This document shows positions 22,152 through 33,268 of a DNA stretch of 64,000 nucleotides, piece by piece; the stretch's first letter is position 1, and the number at the start of each line of letters is the position of its first letter. The notes below the pieces were generated by a model. That model saw only the letters and a list, made by a program, of their open reading frames with translations. It had not been told where the DNA came from and ran no database searches. The translations under genes were made by a program, and so were the position numbers. The stretch is from Panax quinquefolius. Taxonomy: Eukaryota; Streptophyta; Magnoliopsida; Apiales; Araliaceae. Location of the stretch: positions 96,872,792-96,936,791 of the forward strand of contig CM035153.1 in NCBI GenBank assembly GCA_020205615.1, written 5' to 3'.

Positions 22152-22345
22152 ATTTCCAAACTGTACTTGGTTTTCTCTTCCGAAGATCACAGGAAGATCT
22201 TGCTAAGGGTCTTAGAAGAAGCCCACTTACCAAAATCAGTGGATGTGGAAAAATTCTAACATCTAGTTGATCACATTTTTAACAACAATGTGATATCTTT
22301 CACTGATGACGACATACCTCCCGAAGGGACTAGTCACTGAAGCCA

Positions 22346-23090
22346 TTGCACATAGCGGTGTTGTCCTCCAGATATATGGTGGGAGGAGTTTTGATAGATG
22401 GTGGATCATCTTTGAATATATGTCCTTATACCACCTTAGAGAAGATGAATATCAACCCCAAGAGGATCAAAAGTAGCCATACGATTATCAAAGCTTTTGA
22501 TGGGTCTCGACGAAATGAAGTTGGGGAGATTTAGTTACCTATGGAGATTGGTCCACATACAATCAGTGTATCCTTTCATGTGCTCGAAATCACCACAGGA
22601 TACAACCTGCTGTTAGGAAGACCTTGGATTCATATGGCTGGTGTCATCCCTTCCACCCTTCATCAGTAACTCAAGTACTTTATCAACAATAGCCTAATCA
22701 CTGTTAATGTTGAGCCGGAATGTCCTGAACAAGGTGGCATACCACTCATCAGCTTCAATACAGAAGTTGACCCGGTCAGTTTTCATGCCCTGGAGGTGAG
22801 CAATACTCATTACCATCCCATTGGGGCTTCACCTCTCACACCCAAGATTTCTGCCGAGGTAATGTCGGCCACTTTAGAGATGATGTCATTGGGTCATCAA
22901 CCTGGACAAGGGTTGGGCAAAGATCATCAGGGTTTTAAGAGCCCAATTCAAGTTCCTAGTTAAACAGGGACAACTAGATTAGGATATTCTGCTAGCTCCA
23001 GTCACAAGAATCCTTACAAGCATAAAAAGATTCCTTCATCTTCAGCCATACGACGATTATCTCAACCTACAGATCCTGAGCCTATATAGT
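22346..23090 (+). pseudogene. Tat aspartic protease followed by a G-patch motif
   Basis: The protease active site reads VLIDGGSSLNICP (D-G-G-S where D-N/T-G-S is usual) near 22393. After a TAG at 22533 it continues to the conserved YNLLLGRPWIH block near 22600-22634. About 75 codons further, GHQPGQGLGKDHQGFKSPI (22890-22950) matches a G-patch, a glycine-rich RNA-binding motif known from Tat-lineage polyproteins. Stops follow at 22964 and 23089. The protease would cleave Gag-Pol; the G-patch role is not established. Confidence 0.75.
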
Positions 23091-23092
23091 CT

Positions 23093-24561
23093 TTGGTAAA
23101 GGTTCTAGCCCATGTTATGGCTATGTTATTTCCCAAACCGATACCGGTTAGAGCAAAAGAGGTCCTGATTCCTAATCCCGGAGCGGAAGAAAGGGAACGG
23201 AGGCGTAAACAAGACATCGCCGGGAGTTTGTCTCACCTACGCATCCTTTTACAAGATGAGCAGACAAATAGATACACTCTAGACGATAATTGTCCTGACA
23301 TTATGGTCATCATTTGGGAAAAGGAGGATGATGATAGCCACTTCATCACTGCTGTCCATCAGGAGTTTACCTTTGACAATTGGAATAACACTCCTTGCAT
23401 TTGTCGCCAAGGGTAAAAAGGGCAGAAACCCCCTCTGCCCTGTAGAAAGCTTTAACTGCTTACTTTATTGTATAGTATTAGCAGTTATTTTGTCAGTATA
23501 TGCTAACACTTTGTATGATTGAACAATTTCATATATTAAGTGAAAGCATATTTTGTTTTAGGACTCTGAACTTAGATGTGCCTATACTTGCTGATGAGGT
23601 GCCTTTTCTCCACAAGGATTGTAACTTTGATGAAAAGTTGAACTCAGACTTGATGGAAATACAAGAGGACACTGAGATACCTCAGGAGATCAAGGAATGG
23701 GTCGAGAATAAATCCAAACCAAATCTTGATCAAACCACCTCATTCAACCTCGGAACCTTAGAAAACCATAAGCTAATCCAGATTGGTACAGACCTTAACC
23801 CAAACCAAAGAAATGACATGGTTACATTATTAACCCAATTCCAGGATGTATTTGCATGGTCTCAAGAAGACATGGTGTGTTTGTCCACGAACATCATCAT
23901 CCATCGCCTTCCCATTAAAGAGGGATTCAAGCCAGTCAGGCTGAAACTCAGGCGATTAAAACCTGAGTGGAGTTTAAAAGTTAAAGAAGAAATTGTGAAA
24001 CAATTTCAAGCTGGCATCATCACGGTGTCTACATATCCTGAATGGCTATCCAACATAGTCCCCGTGCCTAAACCGAGAGGAAAGGTGCAAGTTTGCGTGG
24101 ATTATCGGGATCTGAATAAAGCTTACCTTAAAGACAGCTTTCTCGTGCCATTTATCCACATATTCATTGGCAATACTGCTCAATACGATATGTACTCCTT
24201 TGCTAATTGTTTTGCGGGGTACCATCAAATTATGGTTGTTGAGGAGGATGGTGAGAAAACTTTATTCATCACGCCTTGGGGAACCTTTTGCTATAGACGA
24301 TTGTCATTCGGCCTCATCAATGCCGGAGATACCTAATAACGGGCCATGATGGCTCTTTTCCACGACTTAATGCACAAAGAGATAGAGATCTACGTGGATG
24401 ACATCATCGTCAAATCCCGAAGGGAAGATGACCACTTAGACCATCTCAAAAAGCTCTTCAACAGGTTGCATAAGTACAACTTAAAGTTGAATCCAGCCAA
24501 GTGCGCCTTTGGCGTTAAATCAGGCAAGTTGCTAGGTTTCCTAGTCAGCCACAAAGGGTGA
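23093..24561 (+). pseudogene. Tat reverse transcriptase, catalytic Asp lost in motif A
   Basis: 23545-24336 carries an N-terminal linker, then FKPVRLKLRRLKPEWS, VPKPRGKVQVCVDYRDLNKA, and motif A as YSFANCFAGYHQI, where Asn replaces the catalytic Asp of the usual DGF/DGN box. Motif B is LSFGLINAGDT, then two stops. The frame resumes with ALFHDLMHKEIEIYVDDIIVKS, retaining YVDD. 24500-24561 is the thumb, ending in TGA. 23093-23416 is a charged pre-RT linker. With motif A changed the enzyme would be inactive. Confidence 0.87.
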
Positions 24562-24598
24562 AATGAATGATCCCACCAAAATCTAGGCCATTACAAAA

Positions 24599-25129
24599 AT
24601 GCCCATTCCTCGGACAGGGAAGGAAATACAGGGATTTTTGGGAAGAATCAACTTTATTAGCCAGTTCATTTCCCAACTCACAGCAACCTGTGAGCCTATC
24701 TTCAAGTTATTAAGAAAGAACTCCTCCATGAAATGGAATGATGAGTGTCAAAAAGCCTACCTTATAATCAAAGAGCAGCTGGTTAACGCTAATGTTTTGG
24801 TACCTCCCAGGGATGATGTTCCCATGTTCATGTACCTGTCCATTAATGACAATGCCATGGGCTGCATGCTGGGACAAAAAGACGATAAAGGCCAAGAGCG
24901 AGCTATCTACTACCTCAATAAAAGATTCAGCAGCAGTGAACACAAGTACACTCTGATTAAGAAGACTTGTTGTGCTTTAGCATGAGCTTCCATGAGGTTA
25001 CAACATTACCTTTATGGTCACATAACCCATCTTATATCCCGCGTGGATCCTCTCAAGTACGTGTTCAGTAAACCCATGTTAAATTGTCGGCTGTCCAGAT
25101 GGCAGTTGATCCTATAACAATTTAACATC
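24599..25129 (+). pseudogene. Tat RNase H (first, retroelement-type), decayed
   Basis: The frame 24599-24985 continues the RT connection (EIQGFLGRINFISQFI) into the RNase H fold with VPMFMYLSINDNAMGCMLGQ and AIYYLNKRFSSSEHKYTLIKK. After a TGA it continues with RLQHYLYGHITHLISRVDPLKYV. The residues expected for catalysis are largely replaced, as is commonly seen in Tat elements, where a second RNase H domain follows. Confidence 0.8.
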
Positions 25130-25564
25130 ATGACGCAAAAGTCCATTAAAGGTCAAGAAATTGCGGATCAACTGGCAGCTACACCTTTAAGGGATTTCAA
25201 ACCTTTAGAAACATACTTTCCTGATGAAGGGGTAATGACAGTGCAGCAACACCATCAGTATGATACACATCAATCATGGAAAATGTATTTTGATGGAGCT
25301 ATTAACATGGAAGGTTCTGGAGCTGGAGCAGTTCTAGTATCCGGTATGGGGAAGTAGTATCCCGTCGCCGTCAAATTGCAGTTTGTCAGAACCAATAACA
25401 CAGTTGAGTATGAAGGTTGTATTATGAGACTAAAACTTTCCCAATTAATAGGTATCAAGTGGTTAACAGTCTTTGGGGATTCAGAATTGGTAATCAGATA
25501 GACCACATGAATCTATCATACCAAAGACCTAGATTTGTTGCCTTACCATCGATAAGTTTTATAG
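25130..25564 (+). pseudogene. Tat second RNase H (archaeal-like aRNH), decayed
   Basis: Following a spacer (GQEIADQLAATPLRDF) the frame gives WKMYFDGAINMEGSGAGAVL, the start of an archaeal-like RNase H, with its first catalytic Asp in FDGA. It continues past a TAG with NNTVEYEGCIM (Glu) and LTVFGDSELVI (Asp). A second RNase H between the first one and integrase is a diagnostic trait of the Tat lineage, so this fixes the classification. Stops at 25355 and around 25500-25560 inactivate it. Confidence 0.82.
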
Positions 25565-27021
25565 ATGGCTACAGAGTTTGAAGAAGTAAACTTTCTCCAC
25601 ATTCCTCGGAATAGGAATGATTTTGCGGATGCGCTAGCAACTTTGGCCTCCTTGATCAACATATCTGACAAGGAAAACATGTTAAGCATCACATTTGCCC
25701 TACAAAAGACTCCAGCCAATGGCAATTGCATTGGAGAAGTATCGGATGAGCTACCTCCCATCCAACACCCTTGGTATCAGCATATTAAGGAATACTTGTG
25801 AGATGGATCTACACCCGCTGAGGCGAGCCCGACTGAAAGAAGGCGGATCCATCGACTGACTATGAAATTTTACCTAAGCGGAGATGCACTCTACAAAAGA
25901 GATGCAGGACTAGGTCTCCTCAGATTTCTGGACAAGGACCAAGCTCAGAGGCTAATGGATGAAATCCATGGTGGAGTATGTGGCCCACACATGAGTGGCC
26001 CCCTACTTGTTAAAAAGATCTTCGAGCAGGCATTATTGGCTCTCTCGCTCAAAAGTCGATTTGTGATGATCATGTCAAGAAATGCTATCAATGTCAAATT
26101 CATGGGAATGCTATCCACACCCCTCCGAGGGAGCTCCACAATATGAGTTCAGCTTGGCCCTTCTCAATGTTGGGAATGGACGTGATCGGGCCCATCGAGC
26201 CCAAAGCCAGTAATGGGCATCAGTTTATCTTCACCATGATCGACTACTTCACTAAGTGGGTAGAAGCAACCTACTTCCCCCGAATTACCAAAGAAGTCAT
26301 CATTGCTTTCATAAGAAACAATGTCATTTGTCGATATGGACAACCAGAGGTGATTGTGTCAGACAATGCTAAGAACCTCAACAACAAAATGATGGAGGAG
26401 TTGTGCAGTAAATTCCACATCAAACACCTTAACTCCGTCATCTACCGTCCAAAGATGAATGGTGTTGTTGAAGTGGCTAATAAGAACATCAAGAAGATCA
26501 TGCAAAAGATGTCCGCCAATCATAAAGGATGGCCTGACCTCTTGCCTCTGACTCTATTAGCCTACAGAACTTTAATGTGTACTTCCACTGGGGCAACCCC
26601 CTACTCATTGACCTATGGGATGGAAGCAGTGCTCCCCATAGAAGTGGAAATGGAATCCCTCAGAGTGTTGATAGACGCTCAGCTGGATGAAGACCAATGG
26701 TCACAAGACAAATATTACTAATTATCTCTAATAGACGAAAGACAAAGTGATGCTATCTTCCATGGTCAGTTATACCAACAGAGGATCGTCAGATCCTATA
26801 ACAAGAGAGTCCAGCTACAGCAGTTTAAACGACATGACTTGGTTTTGAAGAAGATCATTGACAACCAAGATCAATCAAAGGGAAAATTCGCTCCAAACTG
26901 GGAAGGCCCGTTTATTATCAAGGAGGTATTGACAGGAGGTGCTCTCAGATTACAGGAAATGGATGGCGACGAATTTTCACAACTTATCAACTCATACACC
27001 GTGAAATGGTACTATGTCTAA
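25565..27021 (+). pseudogene. Tat integrase, DDE residues retained, several stops
   Basis: 25565-25801 is the tether (FLHIPRNRNDFADALATLAS). 25862-26146 holds the degraded zinc-binding region. 26143-26721 is an open core of 192 codons with LGMDVIGPIEPKA (first Asp), VIVSDNAKNLNN (second Asp) and NGVVEVANKNIKK (Glu). The C-terminal part resumes at 26839 with FAPNWEGPFIIKEVLTGGAL and ends in VKWYYV at 27021, a natural pol end. A stop at 26719 and a broken zinc finger disable the protein although the DDE triad is readable. Confidence 0.87.
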
Positions 27022-28148
27022 AGTTACCATCAAGCAAACATCCTAGTTTTGGATCACCAGATCACCAGTCATTTCAGGTTTTCTAACCCTTACTACACAC
27101 AACCTTTCTTCATACCCATCTGCCCCATCAGGGAAACACACTCTTCAAGCCAGCAGCCTGGTTTTCAGATCATCAGATCTTTCACTCAACTTCATTTCAA
27201 ACCTTTCAGGTTATTTTACTAGGGATTGAACCTTTCATACCCGCAGTTTTGTCCCATTACGGATAAGACTTTTCTCACCTGCAGTTTATCCTGAACATGG
27301 GATCAAACTTTTCCCCCGCAGTTTGTCATAAAAATGGGATCAAACTTTTTTGGCTGCAAATCATCCTGAACATGGGGTGAACTACGTCGACCTGATCTCC
27401 CCGATACTTGGGAGTACATAGGCAACCATTTTATATGGCCCGATCGCAATAAAACAAAAATAACAAAAATATTTCTACACCATTCTATACAAACAAAAAT
27501 CACAAAAATACTTCTACACCTTTCTACCCCTTGACATATAACGTTAAACCTCTTACACTAGGTTCGAACTACACAGACCTGATCTCCTCTTCAATAGGAG
27601 TACGTAGGCAGCCATTTATGGTTTGGTCTTACCCCTACTAAAACAAATACTTGTCAACGGTACTGGGATCAAACTTTAATCCACCACATTTCATCAACTT
27701 CAAACCAAAGGGATGGAAGTACCAGGCCTCCCCATAAATGGGAAAGTTGGCGACCATCTAAGTTGCGGTTGATTTCTCAAAGAGCAACACCAATCCATAA
27801 GAGATGGAAAATTTTGGGATCTCCTCTTCAATAGGAGTACCGACAACCATCTGGGGTGCAGTGAATCTCAGAGAGGAAAAGTCACAATCCTCTCCACATC
27901 TACATACAGAAACCAGTCCCAAGACACAAAAGAGGGTATGGATATACACAGATCAATGATCTATTCTAAAAGGTCCTAAGACATCTCAATGTCCATCCAT
28001 CAAGGATGAGTTCAAAATACATCAAGATCAAGATTCCTGAAGAACCAGGCAAATATCAAGCAAGTAGCAAGGCACAACTAAAAGGGAAGTGAATCAAAAT
28101 ATATTTCCCTGTCATATATAATGATGTTTGATATATACAATATGTGTT
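27022..28148 (+). mobile_element. Tat 3' spacer with repeated hairpin units
   Basis: Noncoding region after integrase. Three spaced units share a frame of GATCTCC...GGAGTAC plus a following GCAACC/GCAGCC/ACAACC: about 27391-27427, 27576-27613, 27816-27849. There are also repeated phrases GGGATCAAACTTT and CCGCAGTTT (27230-27350, 27665). No ORF is supported. Confidence 0.7.
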
Positions 28149-28769
28149 GTACATGACAAATAGCTAAGCTAGTTTGTGCAAGAAAATACAAGTCTATCTA
28201 CAATCCTGTGGATATACGAACTATCAAGTCCAACATGGCATCTCTCTCCGAAGAAGAAGGCAATGCTGCAAGCTCCTGCCCAAGGGTATCTACATGAGCT
28301 AACAGGATTCACAGCCAATTGCATGGTGGCATGATGCTCATCAATATATGCACTTATATAGGCAAGCATGCCAGTAGTAAGGGATCTCACTGAAGTACTA
28401 TCTGTAACGGCCACATCCCAAGAAGATATAGTAGCATCCCGCTCAACGATCAATGCATCTATGATGAATTAGCCTCATCCCGCTCAGCGATAGCGGTGTC
28501 TCTATGAGCTACAGCCTCCTCTCTCTCTAATAGAGCTGCATCTCTCCCATCAAGAGCTGTCAACATCAAGGCTCTAGCCTGATCTCTCTCAAAGGTCATC
28601 AGATGAAGACTCTGCTCTAAATCATCGTGTTGAATCTTTGGATCATAAGAGCACTTCAGATCGGGAGAATCTACAAGAGTTGCTAGCAACCCAGTGAATA
28701 GCTCCTCCTCGGTGGGAAGATCAATGTCCTGTATGGGCTCCCCATCATCAGAATCAATCTCCGGCACTG
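28149..28769 (-). pseudogene. Antisense extra ORF of the Tat element, coiled-coil, one frameshift
   Basis: On the minus strand, from 28767 down, an ORF of 102 codons begins MPEIDSDDGEPIQD, is acidic at first, and then becomes a strongly periodic segment: FERDQARALMLTALDGRD, then EREEAVAHRDTAIAERDEA. A frameshift near 28460 links it to a second frame continuing VERDATISSWDVAV and a hydrophobic/cysteine-containing tail ending at 28169. The ERD..A repeat predicts a coiled coil. Extra antisense ORFs between pol and the 3' LTR are known in Tat-lineage elements, and the position fits. No function can be assigned; the 5' part is lost at the CACTA boundary. Confidence 0.5.
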
Positions 28770-28789
28770 TGGATACTACCGCAGCCGAT

Positions 28790-29080
28790 CACTACAAAAA
28801 ATAGACATTTGGCAACAATTGACTTTCATTTTTCGTAATGAAATTCATAAGTCGTTGCAAAAATTCGTTGCCAAATCGTTGGCGGGAAAAAAAAACACAC
28901 CGCCTATTTTTTTTTTGTTACCGATGAGATTTCTCCTCATCGTCGGCAACGGAAACTTTTTTTGTTGCTATATTTCGTTGCCTAATATAGGCCACATTCA
29001 TTGACAACAATTTTTTTTCATTGCGTATTTAATACATTTTTTTGCAACGACTAGTAAATTGTTGCCCAAAATTAAGACAA
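28790..29080 (+). mobile_element. CACTA transposon terminal fragment
   Basis: The stretch starts CACTACAAAAAATAGACATT at 28790. It is followed by many short subterminal repeats in both orientations built on CGTTGCCAAAT / TTGGCAAC / TTGCAACGA (28812, 28850, 28868, 28940, 28970, 29040). A CACTA start with dense subterminal repeats is typical of En/Spm-type elements. The opposite end (ending TTGTAGTG) was not found, so this is a fragment that truncates the Tat element. Confidence 0.7.
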
Positions 29081-29177
29081 ATTCAATAAGCATGCCTCTT
29101 CCCCCCCCCCCCCAAAACTCATCATTTTTCATTTAAAATTTTTATTTATTTGGACACAATTTTATGCAGTGAAATGT

Positions 29178-29300
29178 TTCACTCCGTTCGTCTCAAAATA
29201 AATGCTCAGTTTTATTTTTTTTAAAGTTATAATTTTTGGAATTAAAATTGAGTACATAATAGATATATTTTCTAATTTACAAAAATTAAAGTTTGTAGTT
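29178..29300 (+). mobile_element. Stowaway-like MITE end (Tc1/mariner type)
   Basis: CACTCCGTTCGTCTCAAAAT followed by AAATG closely resembles the Stowaway terminal consensus CTCCCTCCGTCCCAAAATAA. The following 100 bases are AT-rich. No matching opposite terminus was seen nearby. Confidence 0.5.
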
Positions 29301-29577
29301 AATTGGAGGGTTAAATGCAAAGTCGACCACTGAACTTTAGTGATTTTTGGGTATTGAGCCCCTTTCGATTAATGCAAACTAAGCCCCTTTATATTCAAAA
29401 ATTTATACTTTGAACTCCCAGGCGTCACATGTGCGTTGACCTGATGATGTGTCACACGCGACGCCTACATGGCACACATGGCAGATCTGATGTCGGCATT
29501 TTATATTATAATTTTACACGTGGCAGATCTGACGCGGCTTCTTTCAAATTTTTCATACAAATTTGTCTCTCCACTGG
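29301..29577. other. Unclassified transposon-like AT-rich segment
   Basis: Begins GGAGGGTTAAATGCAAAGTC and includes phrases such as CACTGAACTTTAGTGA and repeated GTGGCAGATCTGA (29478, 29521). It reads like terminal sequence of a Mutator-type or other non-autonomous element, but no paired terminus was found. Confidence 0.3.
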
Positions 29578-29637
29578 TTCGAACTCACAACCTCAACTTT
29601 GAAACTTTGGTCATATAACCACTAGAGCATCACGGGT
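29578..29637 (-). repeat. tRNA-like (SINE-head-like) sequence 1
   Basis: The minus strand has TGCTCTAGTGGTTA (A-box-like) and GAGTTCGAACC (B-box-like) at tRNA-like spacing, but no acceptor stem. It resembles the tRNA-derived head of a plant SINE more than a tRNA gene. Confidence 0.4.
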
Positions 29638-29722
29638 CAGCTGTAACACTTTACATAATATATAATATTTGTTTAAACAATTATCAATAATATATATATT
29701 TATTCAACTAATTTGACAACAG

Positions 29723-30027
29723 ATGAATATTTTTAGTACTATTATTATAATAATAATTATAATAATACTAATAATTCATAATAATAACAGTAAGTATTAT
29801 AATAATAATAATAATAAAAATAATTATAATAATAGTAATAGTAATAGTAATAATAATAATAATTATACTAATAATTATAATAATAGTAATAATAATAACA
29901 GTAATAATAGTAAGTATAATATTAGTAATAATAATAATAATAAAAATAAAAATAATTATAATAATAGTAATAGTAATAGTAATAGTAATAGTAATAGTAA
30001 TAGTAATAGTAATAATAATAATAATTA
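29723..30027. repeat. AAT/AGT trinucleotide microsatellite
   Basis: About 300 bases made of TAA, TAG and ATT trinucleotides, including a clean run of AGTAAT hexamers near 29965-30010. The asparagine/serine-rich ORF through it is a by-product of the repeat. Confidence 0.9.
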
Positions 30028-30533
30028 TTTGAGGAATATGGCGTTCAACCGTTGAATCTGTTTTAATGTCTTTATGTGGCTGAGATTATTTTACATCTTT
30101 TAACTCGTTTTCTCCAAATAATCCAACACATCCAATGCTGGAGAAAACCTAAGGCACGTAAAAGAGAAAAGAGGAAAAGTCCCGTGCAAGCTTAAGAGAA
30201 GACCAACTCTTTTGAGATGAAGAGATGACCCACTATTTTCACAATTTTCAACTCAACTTGCAAGGATTTCTATTTCTATAAGGTATCCACTCATAGTTTT
30301 TTTTTTCCTAACAAAATCTAGGTTGTGGGCGTTGATTTGGAGATGTACGAGGGTTTTTTGTATTGGGTTTTTTAAATCTGAGTTGAAATTACATCTCCAA
30401 ATTTAATATGGATTTGTAAAAATTCGTGTGACTTATTATTGTTGAAAGAAAAGAAAAGTCAAGAGACACGAAGCAAGAGAATCAAACATCTAATGGGTAA
30501 TTTTTTATTTCAGTTATAATGATGAATTCTATA

Positions 30534-33268
30534 TGTGACGCCCCCAAAATAGGTATACATCACATATTCTGAGTCGCCAAATACATGGTACAGAATACAA
30601 ATACAACCTTAAATATACAACATGAGCTGTGAGTTTTAATACAAATATTGTCAAATAGACAATATTCAAACTCAAAATAAGTCATCAATACATTTATTAT
30701 CACACTATTTCATAGAATAGTGAGGACTACTAATGCTATCATCTGGACCATCACTCTGTTCCCCGACTAGTCCTCGCTACGTTCTCATTTCCTGAAGAGA
30801 ACAATGAAAGCAATAGGGTGAGCTAAACTAGCCCAGTAAGAAATATTATGACTAAGATAATGAAGAATAAATTATCATTAGCCTTCAACAGTGTTAAACT
30901 AATAAAATATAACAAACATCAAGTTTAACTGCAGTGGAATAAGAAATCCATTAGAAGAGTCAAGTAGAAAATAAAATCTACTATCTTCTATGATTTAAAA
31001 AGGTTTTTCATCACTTTTATCACTGAGACTCAGCTTAATAAATAATCCACATCATCTCTGCACTATGACCAATGATATTCATTAGTATCACGACCACAAT
31101 TTATCCATGCACTACGGGTCACGGATATTCATGTTTTCATCAATGGTCATGATCATGCCAACAACTGTCCATCAATGCACTACGGGCCAATGATGATTTT
31201 TTCCACATCATTTGCAACTTTACGGTCATGATTATACCGAATAATCCCTGGTCATAACCAAGTCTATCTATGCACTACAGGCCACAGATGACTTTCAACA
31301 TAATATAAACGTGAGGATGATGACAATGACATAAAAATTCAATAAAATAAGTTCAAGAATAAATTTTAAAGATTTATAAGTTAATTTATCCTAAACTAAA
31401 TAATGTCCAAATTGTCAACATGATACTGCTTTATAGAGTAAAATTCAAGAATGCTCAAAAGGATATTTCCATGAAAAGATACTGGATGAAGCGCAAATAT
31501 CTAGGATATTCTACTAATTTCATGGAGTATAGAAGCCAAAACTTTAACCAACTGAGTATAATAGAATATATGAAACTACAAATGGATTTTTGTCTGCTAT
31601 GCTGTAATCCACGTAGACAGATCATTTCCATAAGTTAATAAGGAATGAATACAAAGGATCATTCACCATACATGCGATAATCCAAATCAACAGGTTATTC
31701 CAGCAGAGTAATAAAGAATGGAATCAGGTCATGCGTAATTCGCACAGACAGGATATTCCAACAGAATAATAAAGAATGGAACCAGGTCATGCGTAATCCG
31801 CACAGACAGGATGTTCCAACAGAATAATAAAGAATGGAACCAGGTCATGCGTAATCTGCACAGACAGAATGTTCCAACAGAATAATAAAGAATGGAACCA
31901 GGTCATGCGTAATCCACACAGACAGGATGTTCCAACAGAATAATAAAGAATGGAATAACAACAGAATTCATCAAGCGTGCGATAGACCGCATAGACAGGT
32001 TATTCCAACATAATAATAGAGAATGGAATAATGACTCTTCTTTAGTATTTGAAAGAAAATAACTCTCTTCATGAATACGAAAGAATAATACCCCTTACGA
32101 GTACAACAAATAATATCCCTTACCTTAGAAAGAAGAGTATTCCGACTGGTAGGGCGGGGATATTCTTGAAGGAAACTTATACTGTTTTCTACGCTCAAAG
32201 CTTCTTAAAACTCTTAAGAAATACGCTCAAGATTATAGAAGAAGAATTCTTTGAATTTCTGGTGTGTTTTCAATTCTAATTAAGAATCCTATTTATAGCA
32301 GAATGGAAAGGATACTATGCAATAAAATATAATATATTCTATTTATAATATATATATATATATATATATATTTATATTTTATTTAAAATCTAATAAAACA
32401 AATAACTTTATAAGAGTATCTACATTTTTTATAAAAGATTTTACTATACAAACACTATCGAGAGCACTATGCAAACACTATGCATAATAAAATATAATAT
32501 ATTATATTTATAATCTAATAAAATAAATAACATTATAAAAGTATTCTATTTTATATAAAAAGTTTTCTGTTTTATTACATTTATAATAATAATAAAACAA
32601 ACTCATCATCATTATTATAATTCACACTATTAATCGACCAGGTCGTTCCCAGGAAAGAGGGGGCTTTCCAATAAGGATTTCTCCCTATTGGCGCGCAATT
32701 AGGTGACCAAACCTCTCCTTGGAAAAACTTCTAGACATCGTTAATATTGCAAATAATAATATTAATAACTTTGTTATCTCAATTATTGATTTAATAATAT
32801 ATAAAATATCGATAATAATTGAATCAAATAACGTGAGATAATATGCAACAATTCAATAGCAATAATTGAACAAAAGCGAGTGACTTCTCACGTAAGCATC
32901 AATAATCAATCCGGTGCTACTATGCAACAACGCCAGACATCGTATTCTTTTACTTATTACTAAAGAGTAGTTCAAGCAGTTTTAACGGTAAAACTTCCGT
33001 CGTTATTTTCATAAAAATATTTTTGTCGTTTTCTCAATCCGACAATAATTCCATTGTGGGGTCCACCAATGATTGTACAGTCGTACGAATATTCCCTATT
33101 AAAACGAATATTCCACGACCAATCGAATATTATATAACAACTTGCATACTTTTCAAAATTTATAAATATTACCCACAACTATAATATTATCTCAAATGCA
33201 CACCATAATTTTGAAAAAAAATATTTTGAGAAATTTAAATCTTTATTCATAAAATTTGGGGTCTCACA
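30534..33268 (-). mobile_element. Solo LTR of a chromovirus related to A/B
   Basis: Runs from TGTGACGCCCCC to GGGGTCTCACA (2735 bp) with no internal region. Flanks are CTATA (30529-30533) and CTAGA (33269-33273), a 5-bp target duplication with one later change. A minus-strand TATA box is at 32290-32297. It holds spaced CACTACGGGCCA motifs (31060-31290) and a 58-bp tandem repeat (31685-31960). Solo LTRs arise by LTR-LTR recombination. Confidence 0.85.
31685..31960. repeat. 58-bp tandem repeat inside the solo LTR
   Basis: Near-identical units contain GGAACCAGGTCATGCGTAAT, then CGCACAGACAGGAT and TTCCAACAGAATAATAAAGA. About four and a half copies are clear, with more diverged copies to ~32040. 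Shorter, degenerate versions of the same unit occur in the B LTRs (44905-45235, 52612-53010). Confidence 0.85.

Noticed and set aside
29578..29637. tRNA gene
   Set aside because: A and B boxes are present but no acceptor or anticodon stem pairs; treated as SINE-like.
29723..30055. 110-codon Asn/Ser-rich ORF
   Set aside because: A direct translation of the AAT/AGT microsatellite.
31685..31960. CRISPR-like array
   Set aside because: Units are contiguous tandem repeats with no unique spacers, inside an LTR of a plant genome.
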